This document shows positions 55,703-63,899 of a stretch of DNA of 64,000 nucleotides, in pieces; within the stretch, counting starts at the first letter, position 1; each line of letters starts with the position of its first letter. Source of the stretch: Lederbergia citri. GTDB taxonomy: Bacteria; Bacillota; Bacilli; Bacillales; Bacillaceae_C. A model generated the notes under the pieces. It had not been told where the DNA came from. It did not search any database and saw only the letters and a list, made by a program, of their open reading frames with translations. The stretch covers positions 850,342-914,341 of the forward strand of contig NZ_JAGYPG010000001.1 of NCBI RefSeq assembly GCF_018343625.1, in the 5' to 3' direction. The position numbers were made by a program, and so were the translations under genes.

Positions 55703-56131
55703 TTAATAGGTATTATATACATTTTCACATTCTTCACCAGTCGGCTCATAAAAACAATGAAGTTTATATCTTCCTACTAAAGGTTGATCATACCATTGTG
55801 ATGGACAATCTCCTGGTGGTCTAAAATACCATAAACTATATTTAGATGGCCAAAGCCGATGTCCATTCACTGCTTTTCTTGCCAAACTTCTTTCTTTTTC
55901 CCTTGCCCCCTGATAAAAATATCCGTGGATAACTGCTTCAAAAGCGTGGGGCTGATAAATCATTTGTGGAATCGTTCGAATACCTTTAAAATCGGAACAA
56001 TTGGCCCTAATTCGATTGATACCCACATTACCAATCATTAACATGCCTTGTGTTCCCTCACCTTCTCCTTCAGCCCTTAATAGCCTCGCCAACAAATCAA
56101 TATCTGATTCTCTGGCTTTAACAACAGCCAT
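55703..56131 (-). CDS. cwlJ: Spore cortex-lytic cell wall hydrolase CwlJ
   Basis: A 142-residue hydrolase of the SleB/CwlJ family that degrades spore cortex peptidoglycan in germination. Motifs: LLARLLRAEGEGEGTQGMLM with the catalytic Glu, GNVGINRIRANC, IPQMIYQPHAFE, and SLWYFRPPGDCPSQWY. No signal peptide, as usual for CwlJ, which lies in the spore coat. Length matches the family. GGAGGTGGAGGT before ATG. Evidence that the host makes spores. Confidence 0.93.
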   Translation of the reverse strand: MAVVKARESDIDLLARLLRAEGEGEGTQGMLMIGNVGINRIRANCSDFKGIRTIPQMIYQPHAFEAVIHGYFYQGAREKERSLARKAVNGHRLWPSKYSLWYFRPPGDCPSQWYDQPLVGRYKLHCFYEPTGEECENVYNTY

Positions 56132-56200
56132 ACCTCCACCTCCAACGATCGTTCACCATTATCCTATTTCTAATAGGTGCTATTGTTGACGAAGGTTAGG

Positions 56201-57217
56201 TTAAAAAAGTCTTCTAGCTAGCTTGGCAACTTTTTCAGGTGCTTTATAGGAAAGATATTCTTGATGTAAAGCTTGAAAATAACTAATATCACTCGTTCCT
56301 AAATTTCCAATCGTTAGACGTGGAATTAGGCGTACATGTATAGGATCACTATTTGTTTCATTAGTTGACAATGCCATTGACATATTAAAGCTTGCATATC
56401 CTTGTTCGCTTAAGGCGGCGAAAATAGACTTTAATCCTTCTGCAAAATCAGTCCAATTTTGTTCAGTAATATCTAGAAGAGTCGCTGATTTAGTAAATAT
56501 CCCAATAAAATCATTATGACTTTTCGGAGAGAATGCATGGAGCCAGGCTACACTTCCTTTTTCGCCGATCCACCTTTCTGCGGTTTCCTTTTCCTTACGA
56601 TATAACTCGGAAAAATATTCTAATCCTGTTTCTTGTTTAAAATCATTTACTTTCTCGAAAACATTAGCTTGATAATTTGTAGGTGAGTCAGAAATAATCA
56701 CGTGTAGATGAGGATGTAAAATACTCCCTCCTGAGTAAGGAAGATAGTTCCAATTTATAGAAATGCACTTTGCTTTATTGTCTGTTTCTATAACCTTTTC
56801 AATATATTTTTGGGCAGCCATAAATGCATCTTTAATCATGGATGTAGTGAATTCTTCCAACCGTACGTAATGTTGCCCTGAAAAAACAACGACTCCATTA
56901 TGCTTGCTGTAAGGAAAAAGATTTGGAAATACAATCGCATCTCCATAAAAAATTCTCCCTTCGTCCGTGATTTCTTTCGGGAATAAAGGCGTCATTTTTA
57001 GTATATTTTCAGAACAAAACGGACAATTTTTTCCACTTGTTTGTTCAGCTGCCTCTGTATAATCAGGTGGTGTTGGTACTAACCCCGGATCAAATACAAG
57101 ACGAGAACTCTCACCAGTTAATGGATCAAAACGAATTTCTGTTTTTCGTTCAACTTTATTTCCTTCTCCGTCTAAAAAAGTAAACCATTCTTCATTTTTA
57201 ATAAATTCTATTGTCAC
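56201..57217 (-). CDS. GalT/HIT-like nucleotidyltransferase family protein
   Basis: A 338-residue cytoplasmic protein of the HIT superfamily, GalT-like branch. It has CPFCSENI (metal-binding CxxC), a long sheet, GGSILHPHLHVIIS with the HPHLH histidine motif, and VRLIPRLTIG. GalT proper uses HPHxQ, so the reaction here is probably another nucleotide transferase or hydrolase. GTG 57217 with GGAGGG 7 bases upstream is chosen; a TTG at 57223 is too close. It lies 7 bases downstream of the SDR gene. Confidence 0.75.
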   Translation of the reverse strand: MTIEFIKNEEWFTFLDGEGNKVERKTEIRFDPLTGESSRLVFDPGLVPTPPDYTEAAEQTSGKNCPFCSENILKMTPLFPKEITDEGRIFYGDAIVFPNLFPYSKHNGVVVFSGQHYVRLEEFTTSMIKDAFMAAQKYIEKVIETDNKAKCISINWNYLPYSGGSILHPHLHVIISDSPTNYQANVFEKVNDFKQETGLEYFSELYRKEKETAERWIGEKGSVAWLHAFSPKSHNDFIGIFTKSATLLDITEQNWTDFAEGLKSIFAALSEQGYASFNMSMALSTNETNSDPIHVRLIPRLTIGNLGTSDISYFQALHQEYLSYKAPEKVAKLARRLF

Positions 57218-57229
57218 GAGCAAACCCTC

Positions 57230-58072
57230 CTACACCCTTAATCTTTTATGAAAAATATTTTCCCATACCTTCCAAGGAATTAAATTCTTTAAAAAGAGTG
57301 ACAACTTAACCCCTTTTCCAATTGGATACCGAAGTTTAGTAATTTCTTTTTTGGAACAAAGATTAACGATAAGATTAGCGACTTCCCGTGGGTCACAGTG
57401 GTTTGATTTTCCTGACTCTAATTCCTTTTCTATGGCTTCCATATAAGAGGAGTAAGGTGATGTCACAACGGTTGATTTTTCAGCTATCTTTTTCCCTTTA
57501 GTCCATATATTCGTCGAGAATGAGCCAGGCTCTATGAGAGCTACATCTATTCCAAATGGTTTAACCTCAAGACGAAGGCACTCTGACCAGCCTTCAAGAG
57601 CATGTTTTGAGGCAACATATGGCGAAAGTCCGGGAAATCCAATTTTTCCTGAGATGCTGCTCAAATTGATGATCTTCCCACTCCGCTGCTTCCGCATATA
57701 AGGAAGTACAGCTTGTGTTACTTTAATCAATCCAAAAAAGTTCGTTTGAAACTGTTTTTCGTATTCTGATATGGCTGTCTCTTCACAAAAGCCGCCTAAA
57801 GCAAATCCTGCATTGTTAATTAGGATATCAACAGAAGGCAGTCGGGTTAATTGATTAGAGAACTGTTCAATCGATTCCTTATTTGTGACATCAAGTTGCA
57901 TAAAGGTTATTTTTGAAAGTATACTATCTTGTTTACATAACCTTATTATTGTATCCTTATTTCGCAAATCCCTCATTGTTGCTATAACAGAAAAGTCATT
58001 TCTTGCCAACTCTAATGTCGCAAGCAGCCCAAAGCCGCTAGAAGCTCCTGTGATGACCACTGTTTTATCCAT
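57230..58072 (-). CDS. SDR-family oxidoreductase
   Basis: A 280-residue short-chain dehydrogenase: TGASSGFG at the cofactor site, NNAG, serine in INLSSISGK, and YVASK (YxxxK). The C-terminal extension (LFLKNLIPWKVWENIFHKRL) fits the classical 280-residue type. Its start overlaps the exonuclease III fragment upstream. Likely co-transcribed with the GalT-like gene. Confidence 0.9.
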   Translation of the reverse strand: MDKTVVITGASSGFGLLATLELARNDFSVIATMRDLRNKDTIIRLCKQDSILSKITFMQLDVTNKESIEQFSNQLTRLPSVDILINNAGFALGGFCEETAISEYEKQFQTNFFGLIKVTQAVLPYMRKQRSGKIINLSSISGKIGFPGLSPYVASKHALEGWSECLRLEVKPFGIDVALIEPGSFSTNIWTKGKKIAEKSTVVTSPYSSYMEAIEKELESGKSNHCDPREVANLIVNLCSKKEITKLRYPIGKGVKLSLFLKNLIPWKVWENIFHKRLRV

Positions 58073-58214
58073 TTATCGTTATCATCACTGGACAGTGATC
58101 GCTCCCCATTACATCACAGTGAATCTGTGAATCTATTAACTTATCGGCCATTCTTTCGGAAACAATAAAATAGTCAATCCGCCATCCGATATTGCGCTCC
58201 CTTACCTTGTTCAT
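58065..58214 (-). pseudogene. exoA: Exonuclease III C-terminal fragment
   Basis: Forty-nine codons encode MNKVRERNIGWRIDYFIVSE, then IHCDVMGSDHCPVMITING. That is the conserved C-terminus of ExoA/exonuclease III, including the IDYF and GSDHCP active-site elements. The other 200 residues are missing. An ATG and a good GGAGG happen to precede it. The fragment ends inside the start of the SDR gene, suggesting a recombination junction. Confidence 0.85.
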
Positions 58215-58264
58215 AAGATACCTCCTAATTCGATAAATGTAAAGGATAAAAAAAGAACAGCAAA

Positions 58265-58366
58265 TTATGCTGTCCGTAGTAAGTATTCTGCTATTTTCTT
58301 TCCGCCAAGTTCCTTCTTAATCGTGACAGTTATTTTTAAGTTCTTTTTCTTATTCGTTTCCTTCAT
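58265..58366 (-). CDS. Tiny basic protein (33 residues) of unknown function
   Basis: ATG 58366 with GAGGTG 7 bases upstream; peptide MKETNKKKNLKITVTIKKEL, then GGKKIAEYLLRTA. Strongly basic and regular, so probably a real gene, but unrecognised. A perfect hairpin (58377-58409) touches its ribosome site. Confidence 0.5.
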   Translation of the reverse strand: MKETNKKKNLKITVTIKKELGGKKIAEYLLRTA

Positions 58367-58376
58367 TATAGTCACC

Positions 58377-58409
58377 TCGATACAAAGTTGTCTAGTTGCT
58401 TTGTATCGA
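58377..58409 (-). promoter_or_regulatory. Hairpin adjoining the ribosome site of the 33-residue gene
   Basis: TCGATACAAAG (58377-58387) pairs perfectly with CTTTGTATCGA (58399-58409). On the minus strand the second arm runs into the GAGGTG site. It could control translation or be a repeat end. Confidence 0.55.
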
Positions 58410-58452
58410 ACTTTCGGAAGATGTAAAGCAAGTCAGGAATAAAATTTTAATT

Positions 58453-59262
58453 TTATGCTTCTTTTTGCTGAAGTTTTTGATATTCTTTTTCTGTTTTGTC
58501 TTTTTTCGGTCTACCTCGTCCTGGCCTTTTTTTAATAGGCCTGTTTTTCTGAAGCTTCGAATGAATTTCTTCTATACTATATCCGTTTTTAAGTAATGCT
58601 TCAAATTCTAACTTAAATATGCCAATCCAACCTTCTGCCCAAGTAAAATCAGTATTCCCTCCGTTAACAATTATTTTACAAGTTTCCCAAGTAGACATTA
58701 AACTTTTTCGATTATAAACCTTTTGTAAATCCCTTGCAAGGGCACCTGTAGATGGAAATTCCTTATATAATTGTCCGTTATAAAAAACAACTACTGGTTT
58801 TGAATTTATAGCAACAAGTCTACGTGTAGTTTCTTCTAAATCATCTCTCGCTTTTGCTGCTTCAGACTGCCTTTTCTTCCATTTTTCATAGTCTTCTTCC
58901 GTCATACCTTTTGTTATGTCTCCGCCTCTAGCTCCGTACCTTATGTTATACCATTTGCTTGATTTTACAGTATCAATTCCAAATCCTTGAGAAATGTAGA
59001 ATATTTCTTTTTCATCTAAGTCTTCTTGAGTTTCTTCAATAAAGATAATATATCTACTAAAATTCTCTATTCCTCTCTTTTGAACAGCTCTTAAAAAGTA
59101 AGTTCCACTTCCGTAATAGTTTCTATTCCAAAGAGTATGCTGGCCTACGTACATCATTCCGTTTGTTTCATCAACTGTCACATAAATGAATCCAGCATAT
59201 TTCTCACGATCAATTTCATCAAATTCATAAGTCTTATACTTCTTTCCGTTAATTTCTATCAT
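58453..59262 (-). CDS. GIY-YIG homing-endonuclease-like protein
   Basis: A 269-residue protein of the phage block. The nuclease motif lies at about residues 20-50: AGFIYVTVDETNGMMYVGQH (GIY and YVG elements), then NYYGSGTYF and an EKEIFYISQGFG helix with catalytic Glu. The middle resembles NUMOD-type DNA-binding (PVVVFYNGQLYKEFPSTGAL, ARDL). The C-terminus has KKRPGRGRPKKDK, an AT-hook-like element. ATG 59262 with GGAGG 8 bases upstream, in the AATCGGAGG leader. Probably a free-standing homing endonuclease. Confidence 0.78.
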   Translation of the reverse strand: MIEINGKKYKTYEFDEIDREKYAGFIYVTVDETNGMMYVGQHTLWNRNYYGSGTYFLRAVQKRGIENFSRYIIFIEETQEDLDEKEIFYISQGFGIDTVKSSKWYNIRYGARGGDITKGMTEEDYEKWKKRQSEAAKARDDLEETTRRLVAINSKPVVVFYNGQLYKEFPSTGALARDLQKVYNRKSLMSTWETCKIIVNGGNTDFTWAEGWIGIFKLEFEALLKNGYSIEEIHSKLQKNRPIKKRPGRGRPKKDKTEKEYQKLQQKEA

Positions 59263-59294
59263 TCTACTAACCTCCGATTTATAAAATTTAGACT

Positions 59295-59570
59295 TCATTT
59301 CATCAGCTTAATCTTCAAAATATCATCGTGATTTAGAAAGACTTTTAATCGGTCTCCTAGTTGATATTTTTCTTCTTCATCCTCAATTACAATAAAGTCA
59401 GTTTTATCTCCGTTTACGTTCACACAGACATATTCTTGATAGTCACTCAATTGTGCAAATCCGTATTCTTCCAATTCATGAACAGTACAAGAAAAATTCC
59501 ATCGATTACTTCCATCATTGCATGCTCCTAATAGCATTACTGCCATAGTTAAAATAGCTGCTCTTTTCAT
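59295..59570 (-). CDS. Small phage-block lipoprotein
   Basis: A 91-residue lipoprotein: MKRAAILTMAVMLLGAC is a complete lipobox (LGAC), followed by a short domain with two further Cys (FSCTVHELEEYG, YVCVNVNGD). Family unknown. ATG 59570 with AATCGGAGG upstream. Phage lipoproteins may act in superinfection exclusion; nothing here proves that. Confidence 0.7.
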   Translation of the reverse strand: MKRAAILTMAVMLLGACNDGSNRWNFSCTVHELEEYGFAQLSDYQEYVCVNVNGDKTDFIVIEDEEEKYQLGDRLKVFLNHDDILKIKLMK

Positions 59571-59619
59571 TCTAATTCCTCCGATTTTGTATTTTCTGAC
59601 CAAACAAAAAGAACGCTGA

Positions 59620-59811
59620 TTACTCAGCATTCTTCCAACAATTTAGTAGAGCTTCATATGCTGCTTTTTGCTTGTCATTAAGTTGTTCAGAACGGTCATT
59701 AACTATTTCTTTTAGAAGTTCTGAGCCATCAATTCCTAGTACAGTTGATAAAGCTTTGAATCTATCTGATACAGTAGACTCGACACGTATTGAAAATGGT
59801 TTCTTCATCAT
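59620..59811 (-). CDS. Small ribbon-helix-helix-like protein
   Basis: A 63-residue protein: KKPFSIRVESTVSDRFKALS, then VLGIDGSELLKEIVNDRSEQ, the strand-helix-helix pattern of Arc/CopG-type regulators. Start overlaps the previous stop (TAATG), with GGAG 5 bases upstream. Likely a DNA-binding regulator in the phage block. Confidence 0.65.
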   Translation of the reverse strand: MMKKPFSIRVESTVSDRFKALSTVLGIDGSELLKEIVNDRSEQLNDKQKAAYEALLNCWKNAE

Positions 59812-60137
59812 TAAAGCTCCTCTTCATCAATTTCTATTAGGTCCCAAGTATCAAAGAAGAATTTCTTGCATTTGTATTTTCTCGACAAGAACGGAATAAC
59901 TTCATCATGATAAAGATCATAAAGTTTTTCTTCATTTAGATAAGTATCAACAGCTTCAAATTGATAAGCATGGATAGGCTCCAAGTTTTCATCTTCGAAA
60001 ATACCAACTTCGAATTTAGCATTATGAGAATACAAATCTTTGAACATCGTAAGACCGATTACAATTCCAGTTTCGAACTCAAGAAGACTTTCATTTATAA
60101 CAACTTTCTGTACCTTAATTCCTTCGCATAATTCCAT
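59811..60137 (-). CDS. Phage-block protein of unknown function
   Basis: A 108-residue acidic protein (MELCEGIKVQKVVINESLLE; ends DTWDLIEIDEEEL). No recognised family. ATG 60137 with AATCGGAGG upstream; longer frames ignore it. It shares its last base with the ribbon-helix-helix gene. Confidence 0.55.
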   Translation of the reverse strand: MELCEGIKVQKVVINESLLEFETGIVIGLTMFKDLYSHNAKFEVGIFEDENLEPIHAYQFEAVDTYLNEEKLYDLYHDEVIPFLSRKYKCKKFFFDTWDLIEIDEEEL

Positions 60138-60224
60138 AAAGTAATTCCTCCGATTGTTTAGTAGTTGCTTGCATCTCACCAAGCTAATTTCCGCTGTCAA
60201 ACAAACAGAAGAGAGCCGAAGCTC

Positions 60225-60815
60225 TCAGTTGATTGCATATAGAAGGATGTGATCTGCTCCAGTATAACCTTTATTTCTCTGAGCAGAAGTCTTTCTTCCA
60301 TCTTTCGTTCTGTACATTCTACGGGATTCTTTCAAACTTACTGATGCCCATCCTTCATTACAAATTCCAGATTTCATACAATATCGAATTGCTTCTTTCC
60401 TACACTCAAAGGTTTCAACAATTTCATTTTCAGCATTTAGAAGATTAATTTTTCTTTGTTCTCCACGAGGTTTCTTTACTGGTTTTTCTTCTGAATTGTT
60501 GGAAGCGCCCTCATTTTGAGTTGTACCAAGAACTGTTTGTTCAAAATGTCTGTTTTCTTCTTCAACTTGTTGAATCATTTCAGGAGTGATTTCAAATTCT
60601 TCTCCAGTTGGTTGATTAACTTGTTCATTAATCATGTCTCTAGCAACTTCTTCTGAAACTCCATCAACAATCATAAACTCTTGAACTTGTTCTTCAATTT
60701 GAGCAGCTTCAATTGCAGAAATCAATTGTTCTTTTTTCATTTCGCTTCTACCAACAATTTGCATTTCACCAGCTAAAGTTCTAAGTTCTTTTACTTTCAT
60801 TTCTTGTAAATTCAT
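60225..60815 (-). CDS. Phage-block protein with Rho-N/SAP-like domain
   Basis: A 196-residue protein. Residues 1-38 form a Rho-N/SAP-like helical unit (MKVKELRTLAGEMQIVGRSE, KKEQLISAIEA), a nucleic-acid-binding fold. The middle is acidic and low-complexity. The C-terminal 75 residues (INLLNAENEIVETFECRKEA and SLKESRRMYRTKDGRKTSAQ) resemble modular NUMOD-like DNA-binding segments. ATG with the AATCGGAGG leader. Likely DNA-binding. Confidence 0.6.
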   Translation of the reverse strand: MNLQEMKVKELRTLAGEMQIVGRSEMKKEQLISAIEAAQIEEQVQEFMIVDGVSEEVARDMINEQVNQPTGEEFEITPEMIQQVEEENRHFEQTVLGTTQNEGASNNSEEKPVKKPRGEQRKINLLNAENEIVETFECRKEAIRYCMKSGICNEGWASVSLKESRRMYRTKDGRKTSAQRNKGYTGADHILLYAIN

Positions 60816-60937
60816 TTCAATTCCTCCGATTTAGTAGTTGAATTTTTTATTTATTTTTTAACTCTTTATATACATTATAATACGCAAACGTACGTTCGTA
60901 CATACTTTCATGCCATTTTCTTCCATTTTTTTGCAAA

Positions 60938-60966
60938 TAAAAAAGCCTAGCAATTAAGCTAGACTT
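60938..60966 (-). terminator. Terminator in the phage block
   Basis: GCCTAGC (60945-60951) pairs with GCTAGAC (60958-60964; one G-U); a T-run follows on the minus strand, after the gene ending at 60986. Confidence 0.7.
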
Positions 60967-60985
60967 TCTTTTGAAGATGAATGAC

Positions 60986-61762
60986 TTATCGTTCAATTGT
61001 TATTTTTGCGTAGTAAGTTCCATCCATGTAGAGTTGAACTTCAATAGTATTTGAATTCAAAAGTTTATAGAGACTACCAAGAGTTGTCTTAGGACCGTCT
61101 GGTTTTTCTTTCATTTGAAGATCCTTACCAGTCTTATTGGTAATCGCTACACTACCGGACATTGTTTGCATTTCAATTCCAGGTACGATTTCTACCTTAG
61201 GATCTTTCTGAACGTAGTGACCAGTATAAAGTGGACCTGATACTACTGGTTCTTCTTCGATAGGTTCCTCAACATCTTCTTCAACTGGTTCTTCAACTGT
61301 GTCTTCTTCAAGAACTTGATTCAATTCAGATTCAGTCATTGGTTCTGCTGTCACTTGATTGCTGTCAATAACTTCTTGCAATTCTGCTGATAATTCGTTC
61401 GCAAGATGAATTTCATTTTCAAGAGCTGTAATTCTCTCGCCCGCATCTTGTAACTGAGTTTCATATTCAGCAATTTGAGCATTAGCTTCATCCAATTCTT
61501 CTTGAAGTTGGTTGATTCGTTCTTCATCAAGATTCTTCTGTTCAAGTTGAGCAAGAAGGTCATCACGCAATGCTTTCAGTTCATTGATCTTTGAAACGAG
61601 CTTAGCTTCATTTTTACCGAAGATGTTGATTTTGTTGGCATAATCAGAAATTGTTTGCTTTGCTTGATTCAAAGTATCAACTCCATTGAAGTAAACCATA
61701 CTTCCAAGCACCAAGCCTCCAGATAAAGTTAATGCACCGAAAATTTTTGTTGTTGTATTCAT
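60986..61762 (-). CDS. Membrane-anchored coiled-coil phage protein
   Basis: A 258-residue protein with one N-terminal helix (FGALTLSGGLVLGSMVYF), a coiled coil from about 45 to 135 (LKALRDDLLAQLEQKNLDEE, LQEELDEANAQIAEYETQLQ), an acidic Glu/Pro linker (EEPVEEDVEEPIEEEP), and a C-terminal sheet domain of about 80 residues. Family unknown; it looks like a surface or tail-associated structural protein, or a lysis spanin-like protein. ATG with AATCGGAGG leader. Confidence 0.6.
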   Translation of the reverse strand: MNTTTKIFGALTLSGGLVLGSMVYFNGVDTLNQAKQTISDYANKINIFGKNEAKLVSKINELKALRDDLLAQLEQKNLDEERINQLQEELDEANAQIAEYETQLQDAGERITALENEIHLANELSAELQEVIDSNQVTAEPMTESELNQVLEEDTVEEPVEEDVEEPIEEEPVVSGPLYTGHYVQKDPKVEIVPGIEMQTMSGSVAITNKTGKDLQMKEKPDGPKTTLGSLYKLLNSNTIEVQLYMDGTYYAKITIER

Positions 61763-61845
61763 TTTTATATTCCTCCGATTGTTTGAATTTAGATGGGGGA
61801 GCAGTTTAGGGACTTAACCCCATCACTTGGTCCATTCAATCGGTA

Positions 61846-62043
61846 TTAAACGAGTTTCACGTAACTGTTGATTACTTCTAATCGTTGAGAATTGTTCTTA
61901 GCAGACAATACTTCTCGATTGTAATTTCTTGCTGTTTCATATGAAGCAAGACTTTCCAGTATGAAGCTTACTTCAAAAACAAGATTCTCAAATGTGTATC
62001 CGAATAATTCAGATTTCGGAACTTGAACTTTATTTTGGCTCAT
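61846..62043 (-). CDS. Small phage-block protein
   Basis: A 65-residue helical protein (VPKSELFGYTFENLVFEVSF). Unknown. AAAGGAAG lies before ATG. Confidence 0.5.
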   Translation of the reverse strand: MSQNKVQVPKSELFGYTFENLVFEVSFILESLASYETARNYNREVLSAKNNSQRLEVINSYVKLV

Positions 62044-62131
62044 GGTATACTTCCTTTACAGTAGATTTTTGTTTGTCTGAACAGTTGCGTCAACAACTGT
62101 CCAGACCTTAACGACTTTTTCCAATTTGTCG

Positions 62132-62416
62132 TTATACAGATTTGAGTTGAGGGTTACCGTTGCTGCGGTAGCTCTCTTTCCGTTCTGAGACTAAATCTTG
62201 CTCTTGATAACTTAGAGCTGAATTGATTTTCTGAAGCTTTCTTACATTCAATTCAAGACTCAACATTGATTTGAGCAAGATGTTCTCATGCTTTTCTTTT
62301 GTACTTTCGGATGATGTTTCAGAAAGTATCAAGTAAGCACGTTTCATCTCATTGATCTCCGAGAAAGAACTTTCCAGAATACTCTGAAATTTCTCGCTAA
62401 AGCTTTTGTCATGCAT
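62132..62416 (-). CDS. Small helical phage-block protein
   Basis: A 94-residue charged helical protein (FSEKFQSILESSFSEINEMK; NVRKLQKINSALSYQEQDLV). Unknown family. ATG 62416 with AAAGGAG 9 bases upstream is preferred over the TTG at 62425, which lies inside the spacing. Confidence 0.5.
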   Translation of the reverse strand: MHDKSFSEKFQSILESSFSEINEMKRAYLILSETSSESTKEKHENILLKSMLSLELNVRKLQKINSALSYQEQDLVSERKESYRSNGNPQLKSV

Positions 62417-62569
62417 GTTTTTCAACTCCTTTCTATTAAATTTTGAGAGTTGGTATATTTAACTCTCTATTATCATTATAACATGAAAACATGTGTTCGT
62501 ACACTAAAAGTTTACAAGTTTACCAATTTTTTGACATATTTTAAGAGACTGTTCGAGGCTAAAAAAATA

Positions 62570-62600
62570 AGGTAGCAGCACCCATTTCAGAGTACTGCTT
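62570..62600 (-). terminator. Probable terminator in the phage block
   Basis: AGCAGTAC and GTGCTGCT pair (minus strand) with a T-rich tail, directly after the 41-residue gene. Confidence 0.55.
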
Positions 62601-62724
62601 ATTGTTTTTCTTCTTGTTTCATTTCCATATACATGTCTTTAGCTTTCTGACTTGCTTCAGCCACTGATGCAGCTGTAACTGAAATAAGCTTTCCTGAGAT
62701 TAAAAAGTTATAGTTACGTATCAT
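62599..62724 (-). CDS. 41-residue phage-block protein
   Basis: ATG 62724 with GGGAG 8 bases upstream; MIRNYNFLISGKLISVTAAS then VAEASQKAKDMYMEMKQEEK. Short sheet then a helix. Unrecognised, but tightly packed with the preceding gene (next base after its stop region), so real. Confidence 0.5.
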   Translation of the reverse strand: MIRNYNFLISGKLISVTAASVAEASQKAKDMYMEMKQEEKQ

Positions 62725-62970
62725 TTAAAGACTCCCTTCAGCTTCCATGACCATCTTCAATAGCTTCTTGTTGTTTGTTTGTATAGCTTTCTTCTTCATC
62801 AAAGCACAGTACTTACTATGAGGAAGAATTTCATCAACTCCTGCATCAATAGCAAACAAGATGTAGACCATCGGATTAAGCAGTTCTGGATTCTTCATCA
62901 TAAGTTCTAAAGCTTCTTTTTGACTTACTTTCTTTGCCATTCCAATCAGTTCTCGTTCTTTTTTAAACAT
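62725..62970 (-). CDS. Small phage-block protein
   Basis: An 81-residue helical protein (KVSQKEALELMMKNPELLNP). Its start overlaps the previous stop (TAATG). Unknown role; next to the P27-like gene. Confidence 0.55.
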   Translation of the reverse strand: MFKKERELIGMAKKVSQKEALELMMKNPELLNPMVYILFAIDAGVDEILPHSKYCALMKKKAIQTNNKKLLKMVMEAEGSL

Positions 62971-63485
62971 TATTCAGCACCTTCTAGTAGCAGCTTTATG
63001 ATTGATTCATCATCGTCATCAAACTTGATATTCGAAATGTCATTGCTGACAGTTTCAATAAGTTCTCTTCTGCTTGTAGGGTCAAGTTGAAGACTTCTAA
63101 GTTGATTGTTCAAAGTATTGATCAGCGTATTTCGTTGTTGAAGCATTGGATTCGGAATGACTTTGACTGCTCCTTCTCTTGTAACAAGTTCTTGAGTCAT
63201 ACCAGTTCTAGCAATAATCTTTTCTGCTTCATTTAGTAGATTGAAAGTATTAGCAATTGATACCAAACTAAATTTATCGATTCCAATTAAATGTGTAGCT
63301 CCAATATTCTCCAGTTCTTTAATAAGAATTTTGTACATGATTTCATTCTGTAGAAAAAATCCTTTTGGAACTTCTGACAAGTCTGTCTGAGGCAGATTCT
63401 TCTTAAATTCTTCTGCTTGCTCTTGTTTCTTCTTAGCACGAGTTATATTGCTATCATTATGAGTCCCCATAATCTTCTTGTTCAT
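62970..63485 (-). CDS. P27-like phage terminase small subunit
   Basis: A 171-residue protein. The helical middle (FFLQNEIMYKILIKELENIG, IDKFSLVSIANTFNLLNEAE), the strand TREGAVKVIPNPMLQQ with NPxL, and the end LRSLQLDPTSRRELIE follow the P27-family terminase small subunit (DNA recognition for packaging). ATG 63485 with GAGGGG upstream. No large subunit lies next to it, and tail genes precede it, which is an odd order. Confidence 0.65.
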   Translation of the reverse strand: MNKKIMGTHNDSNITRAKKKQEQAEEFKKNLPQTDLSEVPKGFFLQNEIMYKILIKELENIGATHLIGIDKFSLVSIANTFNLLNEAEKIIARTGMTQELVTREGAVKVIPNPMLQQRNTLINTLNNQLRSLQLDPTSRRELIETVSNDISNIKFDDDDESIIKLLLEGAE

Positions 63486-63612
63486 AGACTTCCCCTCTTT
63501 CTTTGTAACGACATCAACCAACTCAAACGGTCAGCTCTAAAAAACCTCTCCTCCCCCCGTTATTTTAGAGAAGTTAACTTTTTTTGTTTTCGGAGTAGGC
63601 GATACTTACTTA

Positions 63613-63834
63613 CTAAACATACTTTCTCATATACTCATAACTCACTTCTTTAATCCCAATACTTCTAAGACTTAGGTTCACTCGATCTAACAGCTTCATT
63701 CTATTCATCTTCCTACCAGTTCTATCTAACTCTTGTAAGCAATGATTAGTTAGTACTCTGGCAACAGTGAATCTGAATTCATCTTCATTCATACAATCCT
63801 TTACCATTAGTAAGTGATGTAGTTTACCCTTCAT
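63613..63834 (-). CDS. Small phage-block protein after the tail-tube gene
   Basis: A 73-residue basic helical protein (NEDEFRFTVARVLTNHCLQE, GIKEVSYEYMRKYV). AATCGGAGGGATGCATA leader before ATG. Position after the tail-tube gene could fit a small tail factor or a regulator. Unrecognised. Confidence 0.55.
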   Translation of the reverse strand: MKGKLHHLLMVKDCMNEDEFRFTVARVLTNHCLQELDRTGRKMNRMKLLDRVNLSLRSIGIKEVSYEYMRKYV

Positions 63835-63899
63835 TATGCATCCCTCCGATTATCAATTACTAAAGGAAGTAGAGACTACCCCACTTCCCTTCAATACTG

